Below, in pieces: positions 1-9,840 of a DNA stretch of 64,000 nt. Origin of the DNA: Falsiroseomonas sp050563525 (GTDB taxonomy: Bacteria > Pseudomonadota > Alphaproteobacteria > Acetobacterales > Acetobacteraceae); contig NZ_JBNXUN010000001.1 in assembly GCF_050563525.1 (NCBI RefSeq), forward strand, positions 310,001 to 374,000. Direction: 5' to 3'. Every line of letters begins with the position of its first letter. Position 1 is the first letter of the stretch. Made by a program: the position numbers and the translations under genes. The notes beneath the pieces were generated by a model that saw nothing but the letters and a program-made list of their open reading frames with translations, was not told the origin of the DNA and did not search any database.

Positions 1-560
1 GCCAGATCGACGCCGCCTTCGCCACGATTGAACAAAAATTCGGCCGCCTGGACCTGTTGTTCAACAACGCCGGGAACAACGTGCCCGGCACGCCGTTCGA
101 GGAGCTGACGGCGGAGCAGTGGTTCAAAGTGGTGGCGGTCAACCTGAATGGCGTGTTCCTGTGCGCGCATGCGGCCTTCCGCATGATGGCGAAGCAGCAG
201 CCGATGGGCGGGCGTATCATCAACAACGGCTCGATCAGCGCCCACGCCCCGCGCCCGGGCAGCGCGCCCTACACCGCCACGAAGCACGCCGTCACCGGCC
301 TGACGAAATCCATGAACCTTGATGGGCGGCGGTTCGACATCGCCGTGGGCCAGATCGATATCGGCAACGCCGCGACGCCGATGGCGGAACGCATGGCCAA
401 GGGCGTGCCGCAGGCGGATTGGTCGATCAAGGCGGAGCCGCTGATGAAGGTCGACCATGTCGGCCGCGCCGTGGCGCAGATGGCGGCCTGGCCGCTGGAG
501 ACCAACGTGCTGACCATGACCATCATGGCCAGCAAGATGCCCTTCGTCGGCAGGGGGTGA
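1..560 (+). CDS. SDR family oxidoreductase, 5'-truncated by the window edge
   Basis: Short-chain dehydrogenase/reductase whose N-terminal Rossmann glycine motif lies outside the window. The open frame runs from base 3 with no start codon needed. Visible are the NNAG motif (LLFNNAGNN), the catalytic region with a serine near SISAH and the Tyr-x-x-x-Lys pair in YTATK, and a C-terminus ending KMPFVGRG before TGA at 558-560. NAD(P)-dependent oxidation or reduction of an alcohol or keto substrate is known for the family; the substrate cannot be told here. It lies four bases ahead of a second SDR gene on the same strand, so the two are probably co-transcribed. Confidence 0.9.
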   Translation, partial: QIDAAFATIEQKFGRLDLLFNNAGNNVPGTPFEELTAEQWFKVVAVNLNGVFLCAHAAFRMMAKQQPMGGRIINNGSISAHAPRPGSAPYTATKHAVTGLTKSMNLDGRRFDIAVGQIDIGNAATPMAERMAKGVPQADWSIKAEPLMKVDHVGRAVAQMAAWPLETNVLTMTIMASKMPFVGRG

Positions 561-564
561 TGCC

Positions 565-1317
565 ATGAACAAGCTGGATCTTCAGGGCCGCGTCGCCGTC
601 GTCACCGGCGGCGCGCGTGGCATCGGGCTGGCGGTGGCCCGCCGCATGGTGGCATCCGGCGCCAGCGTCTCGATCTGGGATGCCGACCCGGCCAAGGCCG
701 AGGAAAGCCGCGCGGCGCTGGCCGCCGACGGCACCGTCACCGCACAGGTGCTGGACCTCGCCGATGAATTGGCGGTGGCGGAGGCGACGGCGAAGACCAT
801 CGCCGCGCATGGCAAGGTGGATATCCTGGTGAACAACGCCGGCATCACCGGCGGCAACATGCCGGTGGCCGAAATTCCCCCCGCGCAGTGGCGCCGCGTG
901 GTGGAGGTGAACCTGACGGCCCCGTTCCTGGTATCCCAGGCCCTGGTGCCGCATCTGGTCGCCAATGGCTGGGGCCGCGTCGTGAACGTCGCCTCCGTCG
1001 CCGGCAAGGAAGGCAACCCCAACGCGGCGCACTACAGCGCCAGCAAGGCCGGGCTGATCGGCCTGACCAAATCGCTGGCGAAGGAGCTTGCGACCAAGGG
1101 CGTGCTGGTGAACTGTGTCACGCCGGCCGCCGCCAAGACCGACATCTTCAACCAGATGACGGAAGCCCACATCGCCTTCATGCTGTCCAAGATCCCGATG
1201 GGCCGCTTCGTGGAGGTGGAGGAGATCGCCGGGCTGATCTGCTGGCTGGCGAGCCCCGACTGTTCCTTCTCCACCGGCGCGGTGTTCGACATCTCCGGCG
1301 GGCGCGCCACCTATTGA
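565..1317 (+). CDS. SDR family NAD(P)-dependent oxidoreductase (FabG-like)
   Basis: A complete 250-residue classical SDR. The cofactor motif TGGARGIG lies near residue 15 and NNAG near residue 91. The catalytic set follows, with Ser in NVASVAG and Tyr/Lys in HYSASK near residue 155. Length and motif spacing fit the 3-oxoacyl-ACP reductase/sugar dehydrogenase branch, but the substrate is not determinable. The start ATG is four bases after the previous SDR stop. Its TGA at 1315-1317 overlaps the TTG start of the glucokinase gene (TTGA), suggesting translational coupling. The link to sugar phosphorylation suggests a sugar or polyol substrate; this is inference. Confidence 0.92.
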   Translation: MNKLDLQGRVAVVTGGARGIGLAVARRMVASGASVSIWDADPAKAEESRAALAADGTVTAQVLDLADELAVAEATAKTIAAHGKVDILVNNAGITGGNMPVAEIPPAQWRRVVEVNLTAPFLVSQALVPHLVANGWGRVVNVASVAGKEGNPNAAHYSASKAGLIGLTKSLAKELATKGVLVNCVTPAAAKTDIFNQMTEAHIAFMLSKIPMGRFVEVEEIAGLICWLASPDCSFSTGAVFDISGGRATY

Positions 1318-2249
1318 GCGCGCTGCTGGCGGATATCGGCGGCACCAACGCCCGCTTTGCGCTGTTGGAGGATGGCCTGGTCGGTGACCCGGCCATCCTG
1401 CCGGTCGCCGAGTATCCGACGCCGGAAGACGCCATCGCCGCCGCCCTGGCGCTGCTGCGGCCGCGGTCACCGCTGGATCGCGCCGTGCTGGCCGTGGCCG
1501 GGCCAGTGCTGGAAGAACCCGTGCGCCTGACCAACGCGCCCTGGGAATTGCGCAGCGACGCCATCGCCGCCCGCTTCGGCATGGCGCGGGTGCGGCTGGT
1601 GAACGACTTCCTGGCGCTGGCCCACGCGCTGCCGCACCTCGGCGCGGCCGATCTGGTGCGGATCGGCGGCGGCCGCTCGGTGCCCGACGCGCCGATGATC
1701 GTCGTCGGCCCCGGCACCGGCCTCGGCGCCGCCGGGCTGGTGCCGAGCCCGGCCGGGCCGATCGCGGTGCCGACGGAGGGCGGCCATATCGGCCTGGCGC
1801 CGGAGACGGCGCGGGAGGATGCGGTGGTTGGCGCGCTCCGCGCCCGCTGCGGACGCGCCGGGGCGGAGGAAGCGCTCTCCGGCCGTGGCCTGGTGAACCT
1901 GCACGCCATCTGCGCCGTGTTGCAGGGCATCGCGGTGCCGGAGCGTGACGCCGGCGCCATCGTCGATGCCGCCGGCACCTGCCCGGTGGCGGCGGAGGCG
2001 GTTGCGCTTTTCCTGGATTTCCTCGCCGCCTACGCCGGCGACATGGCACTGGCCTGGGGCGCCCGTGGCGGCGTCTTCATTGCGGGCGGCGTGCCGCCGC
2101 GCCTGCTGCACCTGATGGATGCCGCACGCTTCCGGTCCCGCTTCGAGGCGAAGGCCCCGATGCAGCACTGGATGGCCGACGTGCCGCTTGCCTTCGTGGT
2201 ACACCCGGCCCCGGCCTTCGCGGGCCTCGCGGCCATTTCGGCAGCGTAA
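1314..2249 (+). CDS. glk: Glucokinase (Glk family)
   Basis: ATP-dependent phosphorylation of glucose to glucose-6-phosphate in the cytoplasm. About 311 residues, the normal size for the bacterial Glk family rather than the ROK family. The N-terminal phosphate-binding motif is LLADIGGTNARFALLEDG. A second glycine-rich motif GPGTGLGAAGLV lies near residue 135, and the active-site segment EGGHIGLAPE follows. TTG at 1314 is chosen because the conserved DIGGTN motif begins six residues later, and it overlaps the upstream TGA. The gene sits directly ahead of the glycogen operon, separated from glgP by 150 bases, so it probably feeds glucose-6-phosphate toward or from glycogen. Confidence 0.93.
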   Translation: MSALLADIGGTNARFALLEDGLVGDPAILPVAEYPTPEDAIAAALALLRPRSPLDRAVLAVAGPVLEEPVRLTNAPWELRSDAIAARFGMARVRLVNDFLALAHALPHLGAADLVRIGGGRSVPDAPMIVVGPGTGLGAAGLVPSPAGPIAVPTEGGHIGLAPETAREDAVVGALRARCGRAGAEEALSGRGLVNLHAICAVLQGIAVPERDAGAIVDAAGTCPVAAEAVALFLDFLAAYAGDMALAWGARGGVFIAGGVPPRLLHLMDAARFRSRFEAKAPMQHWMADVPLAFVVHPAPAFAGLAAISAA

Positions 2250-2399
2250 AAAGCCACACTTCACGGATCCGAGAGGCGCCGCCGGGCTGCCGCTTGTTTT
2301 TCATGTGGCGCTGAATGCAAATTGCTGCAAAGCACAGCCAACGGTTGCCGACGGTTTGCCGAACCGTCGCGATGCCGATTGCCGAAGGAACCGAAACGC

Positions 2400-4880
2400 A
2401 TGGATAGCCCGACACCGACCGGCGCCGCCGCAATCCTCGCCCCCACGGCCCGCGCCGGCGATGCCGCGTCGCTGCGCGAGAGCATCCTGCACAAGCTGAC
2501 CTACGATCTCGGCAAAAGCCGCCTCGGCGCGCGCGACCGCGACTGGTTCATCGCGACCGCCTTGGCGGTGCGCGAACGCATTGTGGACCGCTGGATCGAC
2601 CTGACCCGCGCCACCTACCAGTCCGGTGCCAAGCAGGTTTACTACCTCAGCCTGGAATTCCTGATCGGCCGGCTACTGCGGGACAATGTCTGCAACCTTG
2701 GCCTGGTCGGGGCGATCCGGGAGGCGCTGGAGCCGCTCGGCGTCGATGTCGAGAAGCTGCGGATCGCGGAGCCCGACGCCGCGCTCGGCAATGGCGGCCT
2801 TGGCCGGCTCGCGGCCTGCTTCATGGAGAGCATGGCCTCGCTGTCCATTCCCGCCTTCGGCTACGGCATCCGCTACGACCATGGCCTGTTCCGCCAGATC
2901 ATCCGCGACGGCTGGCAGCATGAATTCCCCGAGGATTGGCTGAACTTCGGCAATCCCTGGGAATTCGCCCGCCCGGAAATCTCCCACACCATCGGCTTCG
3001 GCGGCACGGTGGAGGCGGTGAACCTCTCCGAGGCCCAGGTGAAGCATGTCTGGAAGCCGGGCGAGACGGTGCAGGCGGTGGCCTACGACACACCGATCGT
3101 CGGCTGGCGCGGCGTGCATGTGAACACGCTGCGACTGTGGTCGGCCCGCGCGACGGACCCGCTGCGCCTCGATGCCTTCAACTCCGGCGACCACATCGGC
3201 GCGCTGTCGGAAAAGGTGAAGGCGGAGAGCATCTCGAAGCTCCTCTACCCCTCCGATGAAAGCCCGGCCGGCCAGGAGCTCCGGCTGCGGCAGGAGTACT
3301 TCTTCTCCTCCGCCGCCTTGCAGGACCTGGTGCGCCGGCACATCCGCGTCTACGGCGACCTGCGGTCCCTGCCCGACCGCGTCGCCATCCAGCTCAACGA
3401 CACGCACCCGGCGATCGTGGTGGCGGAGCTGCTGCGCATCTGCGTCGACCTGCACGACATTCCCTGGGACGAGGCGTGGGACATCACGCGCCGCACCATC
3501 AGCTACACCAACCACACCCTGCTGCCGGAGGCGCTGGAATCCTGGCCGGTACCGCTGATGGAACGGCTGCTGCCGCGCCACATGCAGCTCATCTACCTGA
3601 TCAACGCGTTCCACCTGGATGATGTGCGGACCAAACATCCCGATGACGGGCGCATGCTGTCCTCCGTCTCCGTCATCGAGGAAGGCCACGGCCGCCGCGT
3701 CCGGATGGGGCATCTCGCCGTCGTCGGCTCGCACAAGGTCAACGGCGTCTCCGCGCTGCATTCGGACCTGCTGAAGACCACGGTGTTCAGCGATTTCCAC
3801 ACGCTGTTCCCGGGCAAGCTGACCAACAAGACCAACGGCATCACCTTCCGGCGCTGGCTGCAGCAATGCAATCCGGCGTTGACCTCGTTGCTGGTCGAGG
3901 CCTGCGGCCCGCAGGTGCTGGACGATGCGATGGCGCTGGAGAAGCTGCGCCCACTGGCCGCCGACGCCGGCTTCCAGCAGAAATTCGCCGCGGTGAAGCG
4001 CGCGAACAAGCAGGCGCTGGCCGCCCTGGTGCGCGACCAGCATCAGCTCCGCATCGACCCCGATGCGATCTTCGACGTGCAGATCAAGCGCATCCACGAA
4101 TACAAGCGCCAGCTTCTGAACGTGCTGGAAGCCGTGGCGCTGTACGACGAGATCCGCAGCCAGCCGACGCGCAGCTGGGTGCCGCGGGTGAAGATCTTCG
4201 CCGGCAAGGCGGCCAGCAGCTACCACCGCGCCAAGCTCATCATCAAGCTGGCGCATGACGTGGCGCGCGTGGTCAACAGCGACCCGACCGTGCGCAACCT
4301 GCTGAAGATCGCCTTCCTGCCGAACTACAACGTGTCGCTGGCCGAGATCATCGTCCCCGCCGCCGACCTGTCCGAGCAGATTTCGACCGCGGGCATGGAG
4401 GCGTCAGGCACCGGCAACATGAAGCTGGCGCTGAACGGCGCGCTGACCATCGGCACGCTGGACGGCGCCAATGTCGAGATCAAGGAGCATGTCGGCGACG
4501 ACAACATCTTCATCTTCGGCCTGACCACGGAACAGGTGGCCCGGCACCGCGCCCAGAACATCCAGGGCGCCGCCGCCATCGAGAAGTCACGCCGCCTGAA
4601 GGAAGCGCTGGAGCAGATCGAGGCCGGCGTCTTCTCGCCGGATGACCCGACCCGCTATCGGTCCCTGGTGGCCGACCTGCGCGCCACCGACTACTTCCTG
4701 GTGACCGCAGATTTCGACAGCTATTTCGACGCGCAACGCCAGGTGGACGAACGCTGGCGCGACGCGAAGGGCTGGTGGCGCTCCGCCGTGCTGAACACCG
4801 CGAATGTCGGCTGGTTCTCCTCCGACCGCACCATTGCCGAATACGCCCAGGAAATCTGGAACGTGCCGGTCAAACGGTGA
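2400..4880 (+). CDS. glgP: Glycogen/starch/alpha-glucan phosphorylase
   Basis: Releases glucose-1-phosphate from the non-reducing ends of glycogen using pyridoxal phosphate. At 826 residues it is full length (family about 800-850). Recognisable are LSLEFLIGR near residue 85, the glycine loop ALGNGGLGRLAACFMES, the LNDTHPA segment, and the PLP-lysine region EASGTGNMKLALNG followed by GTLDGANVEI. ATG 2400 has the purine-rich GAAGGA about ten bases upstream. An in-frame upstream codon at 2322 is rejected because it lacks a ribosome site and homologous sequence. First of five consecutive glycogen genes; its stop is 16 bases before glgB. Confidence 0.96.
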   Translation: MDSPTPTGAAAILAPTARAGDAASLRESILHKLTYDLGKSRLGARDRDWFIATALAVRERIVDRWIDLTRATYQSGAKQVYYLSLEFLIGRLLRDNVCNLGLVGAIREALEPLGVDVEKLRIAEPDAALGNGGLGRLAACFMESMASLSIPAFGYGIRYDHGLFRQIIRDGWQHEFPEDWLNFGNPWEFARPEISHTIGFGGTVEAVNLSEAQVKHVWKPGETVQAVAYDTPIVGWRGVHVNTLRLWSARATDPLRLDAFNSGDHIGALSEKVKAESISKLLYPSDESPAGQELRLRQEYFFSSAALQDLVRRHIRVYGDLRSLPDRVAIQLNDTHPAIVVAELLRICVDLHDIPWDEAWDITRRTISYTNHTLLPEALESWPVPLMERLLPRHMQLIYLINAFHLDDVRTKHPDDGRMLSSVSVIEEGHGRRVRMGHLAVVGSHKVNGVSALHSDLLKTTVFSDFHTLFPGKLTNKTNGITFRRWLQQCNPALTSLLVEACGPQVLDDAMALEKLRPLAADAGFQQKFAAVKRANKQALAALVRDQHQLRIDPDAIFDVQIKRIHEYKRQLLNVLEAVALYDEIRSQPTRSWVPRVKIFAGKAASSYHRAKLIIKLAHDVARVVNSDPTVRNLLKIAFLPNYNVSLAEIIVPAADLSEQISTAGMEASGTGNMKLALNGALTIGTLDGANVEIKEHVGDDNIFIFGLTTEQVARHRAQNIQGAAAIEKSRRLKEALEQIEAGVFSPDDPTRYRSLVADLRATDYFLVTADFDSYFDAQRQVDERWRDAKGWWRSAVLNTANVGWFSSDRTIAEYAQEIWNVPVKR

Positions 4881-4896
4881 GAACGGTCAAGCGTTG

Positions 4897-7134
4897 ATGC
4901 CTGACAGCTGGCGCATGCCGCAGGGCGAGATCGAAGCCCTGCGGAACGCCCGCCACGGCGACCCCTTCGCTTGGCTCGGGCCGCACCTGGTGGAACAAGG
5001 CCTGGTGGTGCGGGCCCTGGTGCCGGATGCCACGCGGCTGTTCGTGCTGCCGGCGGATGGCGGTGCCGCCGTGGCCCTCGAGCACCGCGATCCCTGTGGG
5101 CTGTTCGAGGGCCTGCTGCCCGGCCACACCCTGCCCTTCGCCTACAGACTGCGCGCCGAACATTCCGAGGGATGCTGGCCGGTCGAGGACCCCTACCGGT
5201 TTGGCCCCACCCTCGGCCCGCTCGACGACCATCTGCTGGTCGAGGGCACGCATCGCCACCTGCATGAACGCCTCGGCGCGCACCTGGTCACGCATGAAGG
5301 AACGCCGGGCACCCGCTTCGCGGTCTGGGCGCCAAATGCCCGCCGCGTGTCCGTCGTCGGCGATTTCAACGCCTGGGACGGCCGCCGCCACCCCATGCGG
5401 AAGCGGCACGACAGCGGGCTGTGGGAGATCTTCCTCCCCGGCCTCGAGGCCGGCGCCGCGTACAAGTTCGAGGTCCTGGGCGCCGATGGGCAAGTTCTGC
5501 CGCTGAAAGCCGACCCCTTCGGCCGCGCCGCACAGCTTCGGCCGGAGAATGCCTCCCTGGTCCAGCCGGCGCCGCCCTTCGCCTGGACGGACCAGGCCTT
5601 CATCGCCAGCCGTGCCACGCGCAACTCGGCGCGCGCGCCGGTCTCGGTGTACGAGGTTCACGCCGCCTCCTGGCGCCGTCATCCCGATGGCCGCTTCTAC
5701 GACTGGGACGACCTTGTCGTCGCGCTGGTCCCCTACGTCGCCTGGCTCGGCTTCACCCACATCGAGCTGATGCCGGTGATGGAACACCCGCTGGATGAAA
5801 GCTGGGGCTACCAGCCCATCGGCCTGCATGCGCCCACCGCCCGGCTCGGCGATGCGGATGGGCTGAAGCGATTCGTCGCGGCCTGCCACGCCCAGGGCGT
5901 CGGCGTGATCCTGGACTGGGTGCCGGCGCATTTCCCCCAGGACGCGCATGGGCTGGCGCGCTTCGATGGTGGAACCCTGTACGAGCACCCCGACCCGAAG
6001 CGCGGCTTCCACCGCGGCTGGGGCACCGCCACCTATGATTTCGGCCGGCGGGAGGTGGCGGGATACCTCGCCTCCAACGCACTGTATTGGGTGCGGGACT
6101 TTCACGCAGATGGGCTGCGCGTCGATGCCGTGTCCTCCATGGTCTATCTCGACCACGGCCGCGGCGCGGGCGACTGGGCGCCCAACGCCCAGGGCGGCAC
6201 CGAACATGCGGAGGCCATCGGCTTCCTGCGCCAGGTCAACGCCCTGCTGGCCGAGGAGGCTCCCGGCGTTGCCGTCTTCGCCGAGGAATCGACCAGCTTT
6301 CCCGGCATCACCCACCCCATCGCGGAGGGCGGGCTAGGCTTCCAGTTCAAGTGGAACATGGGCTGGATGAACGACACGCTGCGCTACGTGGCGATGGACC
6401 CTCTGCACCGGCGCTGGCACCACAACCTGGTCACCTTCGGCCTGATGTACGCCTTCTCCGAACGCTTCGTGCTGCCGCTGAGCCATGACGAGGTGGTGCA
6501 CGGCAAGGGCTCTCTGCTCGGCCGCATGCCGGGCGACGACTGGCAGCGATTCGCCACGCTCCGCGCCTACTACGCGATGATGTGGGGCCATCCCGGCAAG
6601 AAGCTGCTGTTCATGGGCGGCGAGTTCGCCCAGTGGCGCGAATGGTCGGAGGCGCGGGAGCTGGATTGGTGGCTGTTGCAATTCCCACCGCACCACGGCG
6701 TGCAGGGCCTGGTCCGTGAGCTCAACCACCTCCACCGCACCCTGCCCGCCCTGCATGCCGGGGACGCCGACCCGTCTGGTTTCCGCTGGATCGATGCCGA
6801 CAATGCGGAAATGTCGGTGTTCAGCTGGCTGCGCCTGGACCCCGCCGGCGGCCCGCCCGTCGCCGTGCTGTGCAACATGACCCCGGTGCCGCGCACCACG
6901 CTCCGCTTCGGCTTGCCCCGATCCGGCGTTTGGCGCGAGGTGTTGAACACCGATGCCACTGGTTTCGGCGGCTCGGGCATGGGCAATCTGGGTCGGGTAG
7001 CGGCGGAGGACTTGCCCGCGCATGGCCTGCCGGCTTCCGCCGTGGTGGTCTTGCCGCCCCTCGCCACCATCTATCTGATGGCGGACGAGATCGAGAACGA
7101 AACGAGGGGCGAGACGCATGCCACAGAGCCGTAG
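4897..7134 (+). CDS. glgB: 1,4-alpha-glucan branching enzyme
   Basis: Forms alpha-1,6 branches in glycogen. The 745-residue protein has an N-terminal CBM48-type region (AVWAPNARRVSVVGDFNAWDG near residue 150 onward), then a GH13 catalytic barrel. The nucleophile is Asp410 in GLRVDAVSSMVY, the acid/base is Glu463 in FAEESTSFPG, and the transition-state Asp is 531 in LSHDEVVHGKGS. ATG 4897 gives MPDSW; a second ATG six codons on is possible. Its last 17 bases overlap the glgC start in another frame, indicating coupled translation. All catalytic residues are present. Confidence 0.96.
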   Translation: MPDSWRMPQGEIEALRNARHGDPFAWLGPHLVEQGLVVRALVPDATRLFVLPADGGAAVALEHRDPCGLFEGLLPGHTLPFAYRLRAEHSEGCWPVEDPYRFGPTLGPLDDHLLVEGTHRHLHERLGAHLVTHEGTPGTRFAVWAPNARRVSVVGDFNAWDGRRHPMRKRHDSGLWEIFLPGLEAGAAYKFEVLGADGQVLPLKADPFGRAAQLRPENASLVQPAPPFAWTDQAFIASRATRNSARAPVSVYEVHAASWRRHPDGRFYDWDDLVVALVPYVAWLGFTHIELMPVMEHPLDESWGYQPIGLHAPTARLGDADGLKRFVAACHAQGVGVILDWVPAHFPQDAHGLARFDGGTLYEHPDPKRGFHRGWGTATYDFGRREVAGYLASNALYWVRDFHADGLRVDAVSSMVYLDHGRGAGDWAPNAQGGTEHAEAIGFLRQVNALLAEEAPGVAVFAEESTSFPGITHPIAEGGLGFQFKWNMGWMNDTLRYVAMDPLHRRWHHNLVTFGLMYAFSERFVLPLSHDEVVHGKGSLLGRMPGDDWQRFATLRAYYAMMWGHPGKKLLFMGGEFAQWREWSEARELDWWLLQFPPHHGVQGLVRELNHLHRTLPALHAGDADPSGFRWIDADNAEMSVFSWLRLDPAGGPPVAVLCNMTPVPRTTLRFGLPRSGVWREVLNTDATGFGGSGMGNLGRVAAEDLPAHGLPASAVVVLPPLATIYLMADEIENETRGETHATEP

Positions 7135-8389
7135 CCAGGCCTCCGCGCCGTTGGCCCGCACCGCCATGGCCTTCGTGCTGGCGGGCGGGCGGGGCAGCCG
7201 GCTGATGGAACTGACCGACCGCCGCGCCAAGCCGGCGGTTTTTTTCGGCGGCAAGTCCCGCATCATCGATTTCGCGCTGTCCAACGCCATCAATTCCGGC
7301 ATCCGGCGCATCGGCGTGGCAACGCAGTACAAGGCGCACAGCCTGATCCGGCACCTGCAACGCGGCTGGAACTTCCTGCGGCCGGAGCGCAACGAGACCT
7401 TCGACATCCTGCCCGCCAGCCAGCGCGGCGATGGCGCCAACTGGTACCTCGGCACGGCGGACGCCGTGTACCAGAACATCGACATCATCGAGGACATGGC
7501 GCCGCGCCACATGGTCATCCTGGCCGGCGACCATGTGTACAAGCAGGATTACGAGCACATGCTGCAGCAGCATGTGGACAGCGGCGCGGACGTGACGGTG
7601 GGCTGCATCGCCGTGCCGCGGCTGGAAGCCCGTGCCTTCGGCGTCATGCATGTGAACACCGAAAGCCAGATCGTGCAGTTCCTGGAAAAGCCCGCCGACC
7701 CGCCCGGCATTCCGGGGCGGGAGGATCTGGCGCTGGCCTCCATGGGCATCTACGTCTTCGAGACGAAGTTCCTGTTCGACCAGTTGCGCCGCGACGCCGC
7801 CGAGCCGGGCAGCCAGCGCGACTTCGGCCACGACATCATCCCCTACCTGGTGAAGCACGGTAAGGCCGTGGCGCATCGCTTCGAGCGCAGCTGCGTCCGC
7901 TCCGGCGCGGAGGCCAAGCCCTACTGGCGCGACGCCGGCACCATCGACGCCTATTGGGAAGCGAACATCGACTTGACGGACGTGGTGCCGGAGCTCGACC
8001 TGTTCGATCGCGATTGGCCGATCTGGACCTATGCCGAGATCGTGCCGCCGGCGAAGTTCGTCCACGACGAGGACGGGCGGCGCGGCGAGGCGATCTCGTC
8101 CCTGATTTCCGGCGGCTGCATCGTCTCCGGCGCCAGCGCACGCCGGTCGCTGCTCTGCACCGGCGTCCACCTTCATTCCTTCGCGCGCATCGAGGGGGCG
8201 GTGATCCTGCCCTATGTCGATGTCGGCCGCGGGGCCCGGCTGACCAATGTGGTCATCGACCGCGGCGTGCGCATCCCGGAGGGCCTGGTCATCGGCGAGG
8301 ACCCGGAGGAGGACGCACGCCGCTTCCGCCGCACCGAGAAGGGCATCTGCCTGGTGACGCAGGCGATGCTCGACAAGCTCGGGGAATGA
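7118..8389 (+). CDS. glgC: Glucose-1-phosphate adenylyltransferase (ADP-glucose pyrophosphorylase)
   Basis: Makes ADP-glucose from glucose-1-phosphate and ATP, the committed and normally allosteric step of glycogen synthesis. 423 residues. The N-terminal nucleotidyltransferase motif is VLAGGRGSRLMELTDRRAKP, followed by GTADAVYQN and AGDHVYKQDY. The sugar-phosphate site is LEKP, and a C-terminal left-handed beta-helix region contains GARLTNVVIDRGVRIPEG. The start overlaps the glgB end by 17 bases and is preceded by GAGGGG. The stop overlaps the ATG of glgA (ATGA). Very tight packing argues for one transcript with stoichiometric translation. Confidence 0.97.
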   Translation: MPQSRSQASAPLARTAMAFVLAGGRGSRLMELTDRRAKPAVFFGGKSRIIDFALSNAINSGIRRIGVATQYKAHSLIRHLQRGWNFLRPERNETFDILPASQRGDGANWYLGTADAVYQNIDIIEDMAPRHMVILAGDHVYKQDYEHMLQQHVDSGADVTVGCIAVPRLEARAFGVMHVNTESQIVQFLEKPADPPGIPGREDLALASMGIYVFETKFLFDQLRRDAAEPGSQRDFGHDIIPYLVKHGKAVAHRFERSCVRSGAEAKPYWRDAGTIDAYWEANIDLTDVVPELDLFDRDWPIWTYAEIVPPAKFVHDEDGRRGEAISSLISGGCIVSGASARRSLLCTGVHLHSFARIEGAVILPYVDVGRGARLTNVVIDRGVRIPEGLVIGEDPEEDARRFRRTEKGICLVTQAMLDKLGE

Positions 8390-9840
8390 CCCTCCGCATC
8401 CTCTCCGTCGCCTCCGAATGCGTGCCCTTGGTCAAGACCGGCGGGCTGGCCGATGTGGTCGGCGCGCTGCCGGCGGCGCTGGCGGCGCAGGACTGCAAGG
8501 TCACCACGCTGCTGCCCGGCTACCCTGCCGTGATGGCGGCGCTCGGCGGCGGTCGGGCGCTGCGGCGGATCGACGACCTGTTCGGCGGCCCGGCCCGGCT
8601 GCAGCGCGGGGAGGTTGCGGGGCTCGACCTGATCGCGATCGACGCGCCGCACCTGTTCGACCGGCCGGGCAACCCGTACCTCTCCCCCGCCGGCACCGAA
8701 TGGCCGGACAACGGCCTGCGCTTCGCGGCGCTCGGCGCCATGGCGGCACTGGTCGCGACCGGGGGGCTGCGCAACCTGGCCTTCGAGCTGGTGCATGCGC
8801 ATGACTGGCAGGCGGGCCTCGCCGCCGCCTACCTGCGCTTCGCGCCAGGCGCCCGGCGAATCCCCAGCATCTTCACGGTGCACAACCTGGCCTTCCAGGG
8901 GCAGTTCCCGCTGTCCCTGTTCCCACGCCTCGGCCTGCCGCCGCAGGCGCTGTCGGTCGAGGGGCTGGAGTATTTCGGCACGCTCGGCTTCCTCAAGGCC
9001 GGACTCTGGTACGCGGATCACCTGACCACCGTATCGCCCACCTACGCCGCGGAAATCCGCACGCCGGAGATGGGCATGGGCCTTGATGGTCTGCTGCGGG
9101 GCCGGGCGGAGGCCGTTTCCGGCATCCTGAACGGCATCGACACCGCCAGCTGGGACCCTGCCGGCGACGCGCTGCTGCCGGCCGCCTTCAGCGCAAGCGA
9201 TCTCGGCCCCCGCGCCGCCAACAAGGCCGCCCTGCAACGCCGGTTGGGGCTGGAGGAAGATCCGGACGCGCTGCTGTTCGGCTTTGTCGGCCGGCTGACC
9301 TGGCAGAAGGGTGTCGACCTCATCCTCGGGGCACTGCCAACCCTGCTCGGCCAGGGCGCGCAACTCGGGGTGCTGGGTGCCGGGGAGCCGGGGCTGGAAC
9401 AGGGGCTGCGCGGCGCGGCTAACGCGAACCCCGGCCGGGTCGGCTGCGAGATCGGCTATGACGAGGCGCTGGCCCGCCAGATCTACGCCGGCGCCGACGT
9501 GGTGCTGGTGCCGAGCCGGTTCGAGCCCTGCGGCCTCGCGCAGCTCTGCGCGCTCCGCTACGGCGCGCTGCCGCTGGTGGCGCATGTCGGCGGCCTGTCC
9601 GACAGCGTCATCGACGCCAACGAGATGGCGCTGGCCGAGGGCCAGGGCACCGGCCTCCACTTCTCCCCGGTGACGCGGGAGATGCTGGAGGCGGCAATCC
9701 TGCGCACTGGCGGATTGTGGCGCAACCAGGACGTGTTTCGGCGGTTGCAGTCCAACGCGCTGCGCACCGATGTCTCCTGGACCCGGTCGGCGGCACGCTA
9801 CGCCGCCTTGTACCGGGAGACCGTCACGCATGCCGTCTGA
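8386..9840 (+). CDS. glgA: Glycogen synthase (ADP-glucose-dependent, GT5)
   Basis: Extends alpha-1,4-glucan chains from ADP-glucose. 484 residues, standard for bacterial GlgA. The N-terminal substrate-binding motif KTGGLADVVGALP lies near residue 15. HAHDWQAGL and FTVHNLAFQG follow in the first Rossmann domain. GFVGRLTWQKGVDL opens the second domain, and the catalytic PSRFEPCGLAQL motif carries the conserved Glu. The start ATG overlaps the glgC stop. The stop at 9838-9840 lies inside the start of the next gene, which begins at 9830 in another frame, so coupling continues along the operon. Confidence 0.97.
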   Translation: MTLRILSVASECVPLVKTGGLADVVGALPAALAAQDCKVTTLLPGYPAVMAALGGGRALRRIDDLFGGPARLQRGEVAGLDLIAIDAPHLFDRPGNPYLSPAGTEWPDNGLRFAALGAMAALVATGGLRNLAFELVHAHDWQAGLAAAYLRFAPGARRIPSIFTVHNLAFQGQFPLSLFPRLGLPPQALSVEGLEYFGTLGFLKAGLWYADHLTTVSPTYAAEIRTPEMGMGLDGLLRGRAEAVSGILNGIDTASWDPAGDALLPAAFSASDLGPRAANKAALQRRLGLEEDPDALLFGFVGRLTWQKGVDLILGALPTLLGQGAQLGVLGAGEPGLEQGLRGAANANPGRVGCEIGYDEALARQIYAGADVVLVPSRFEPCGLAQLCALRYGALPLVAHVGGLSDSVIDANEMALAEGQGTGLHFSPVTREMLEAAILRTGGLWRNQDVFRRLQSNALRTDVSWTRSAARYAALYRETVTHAV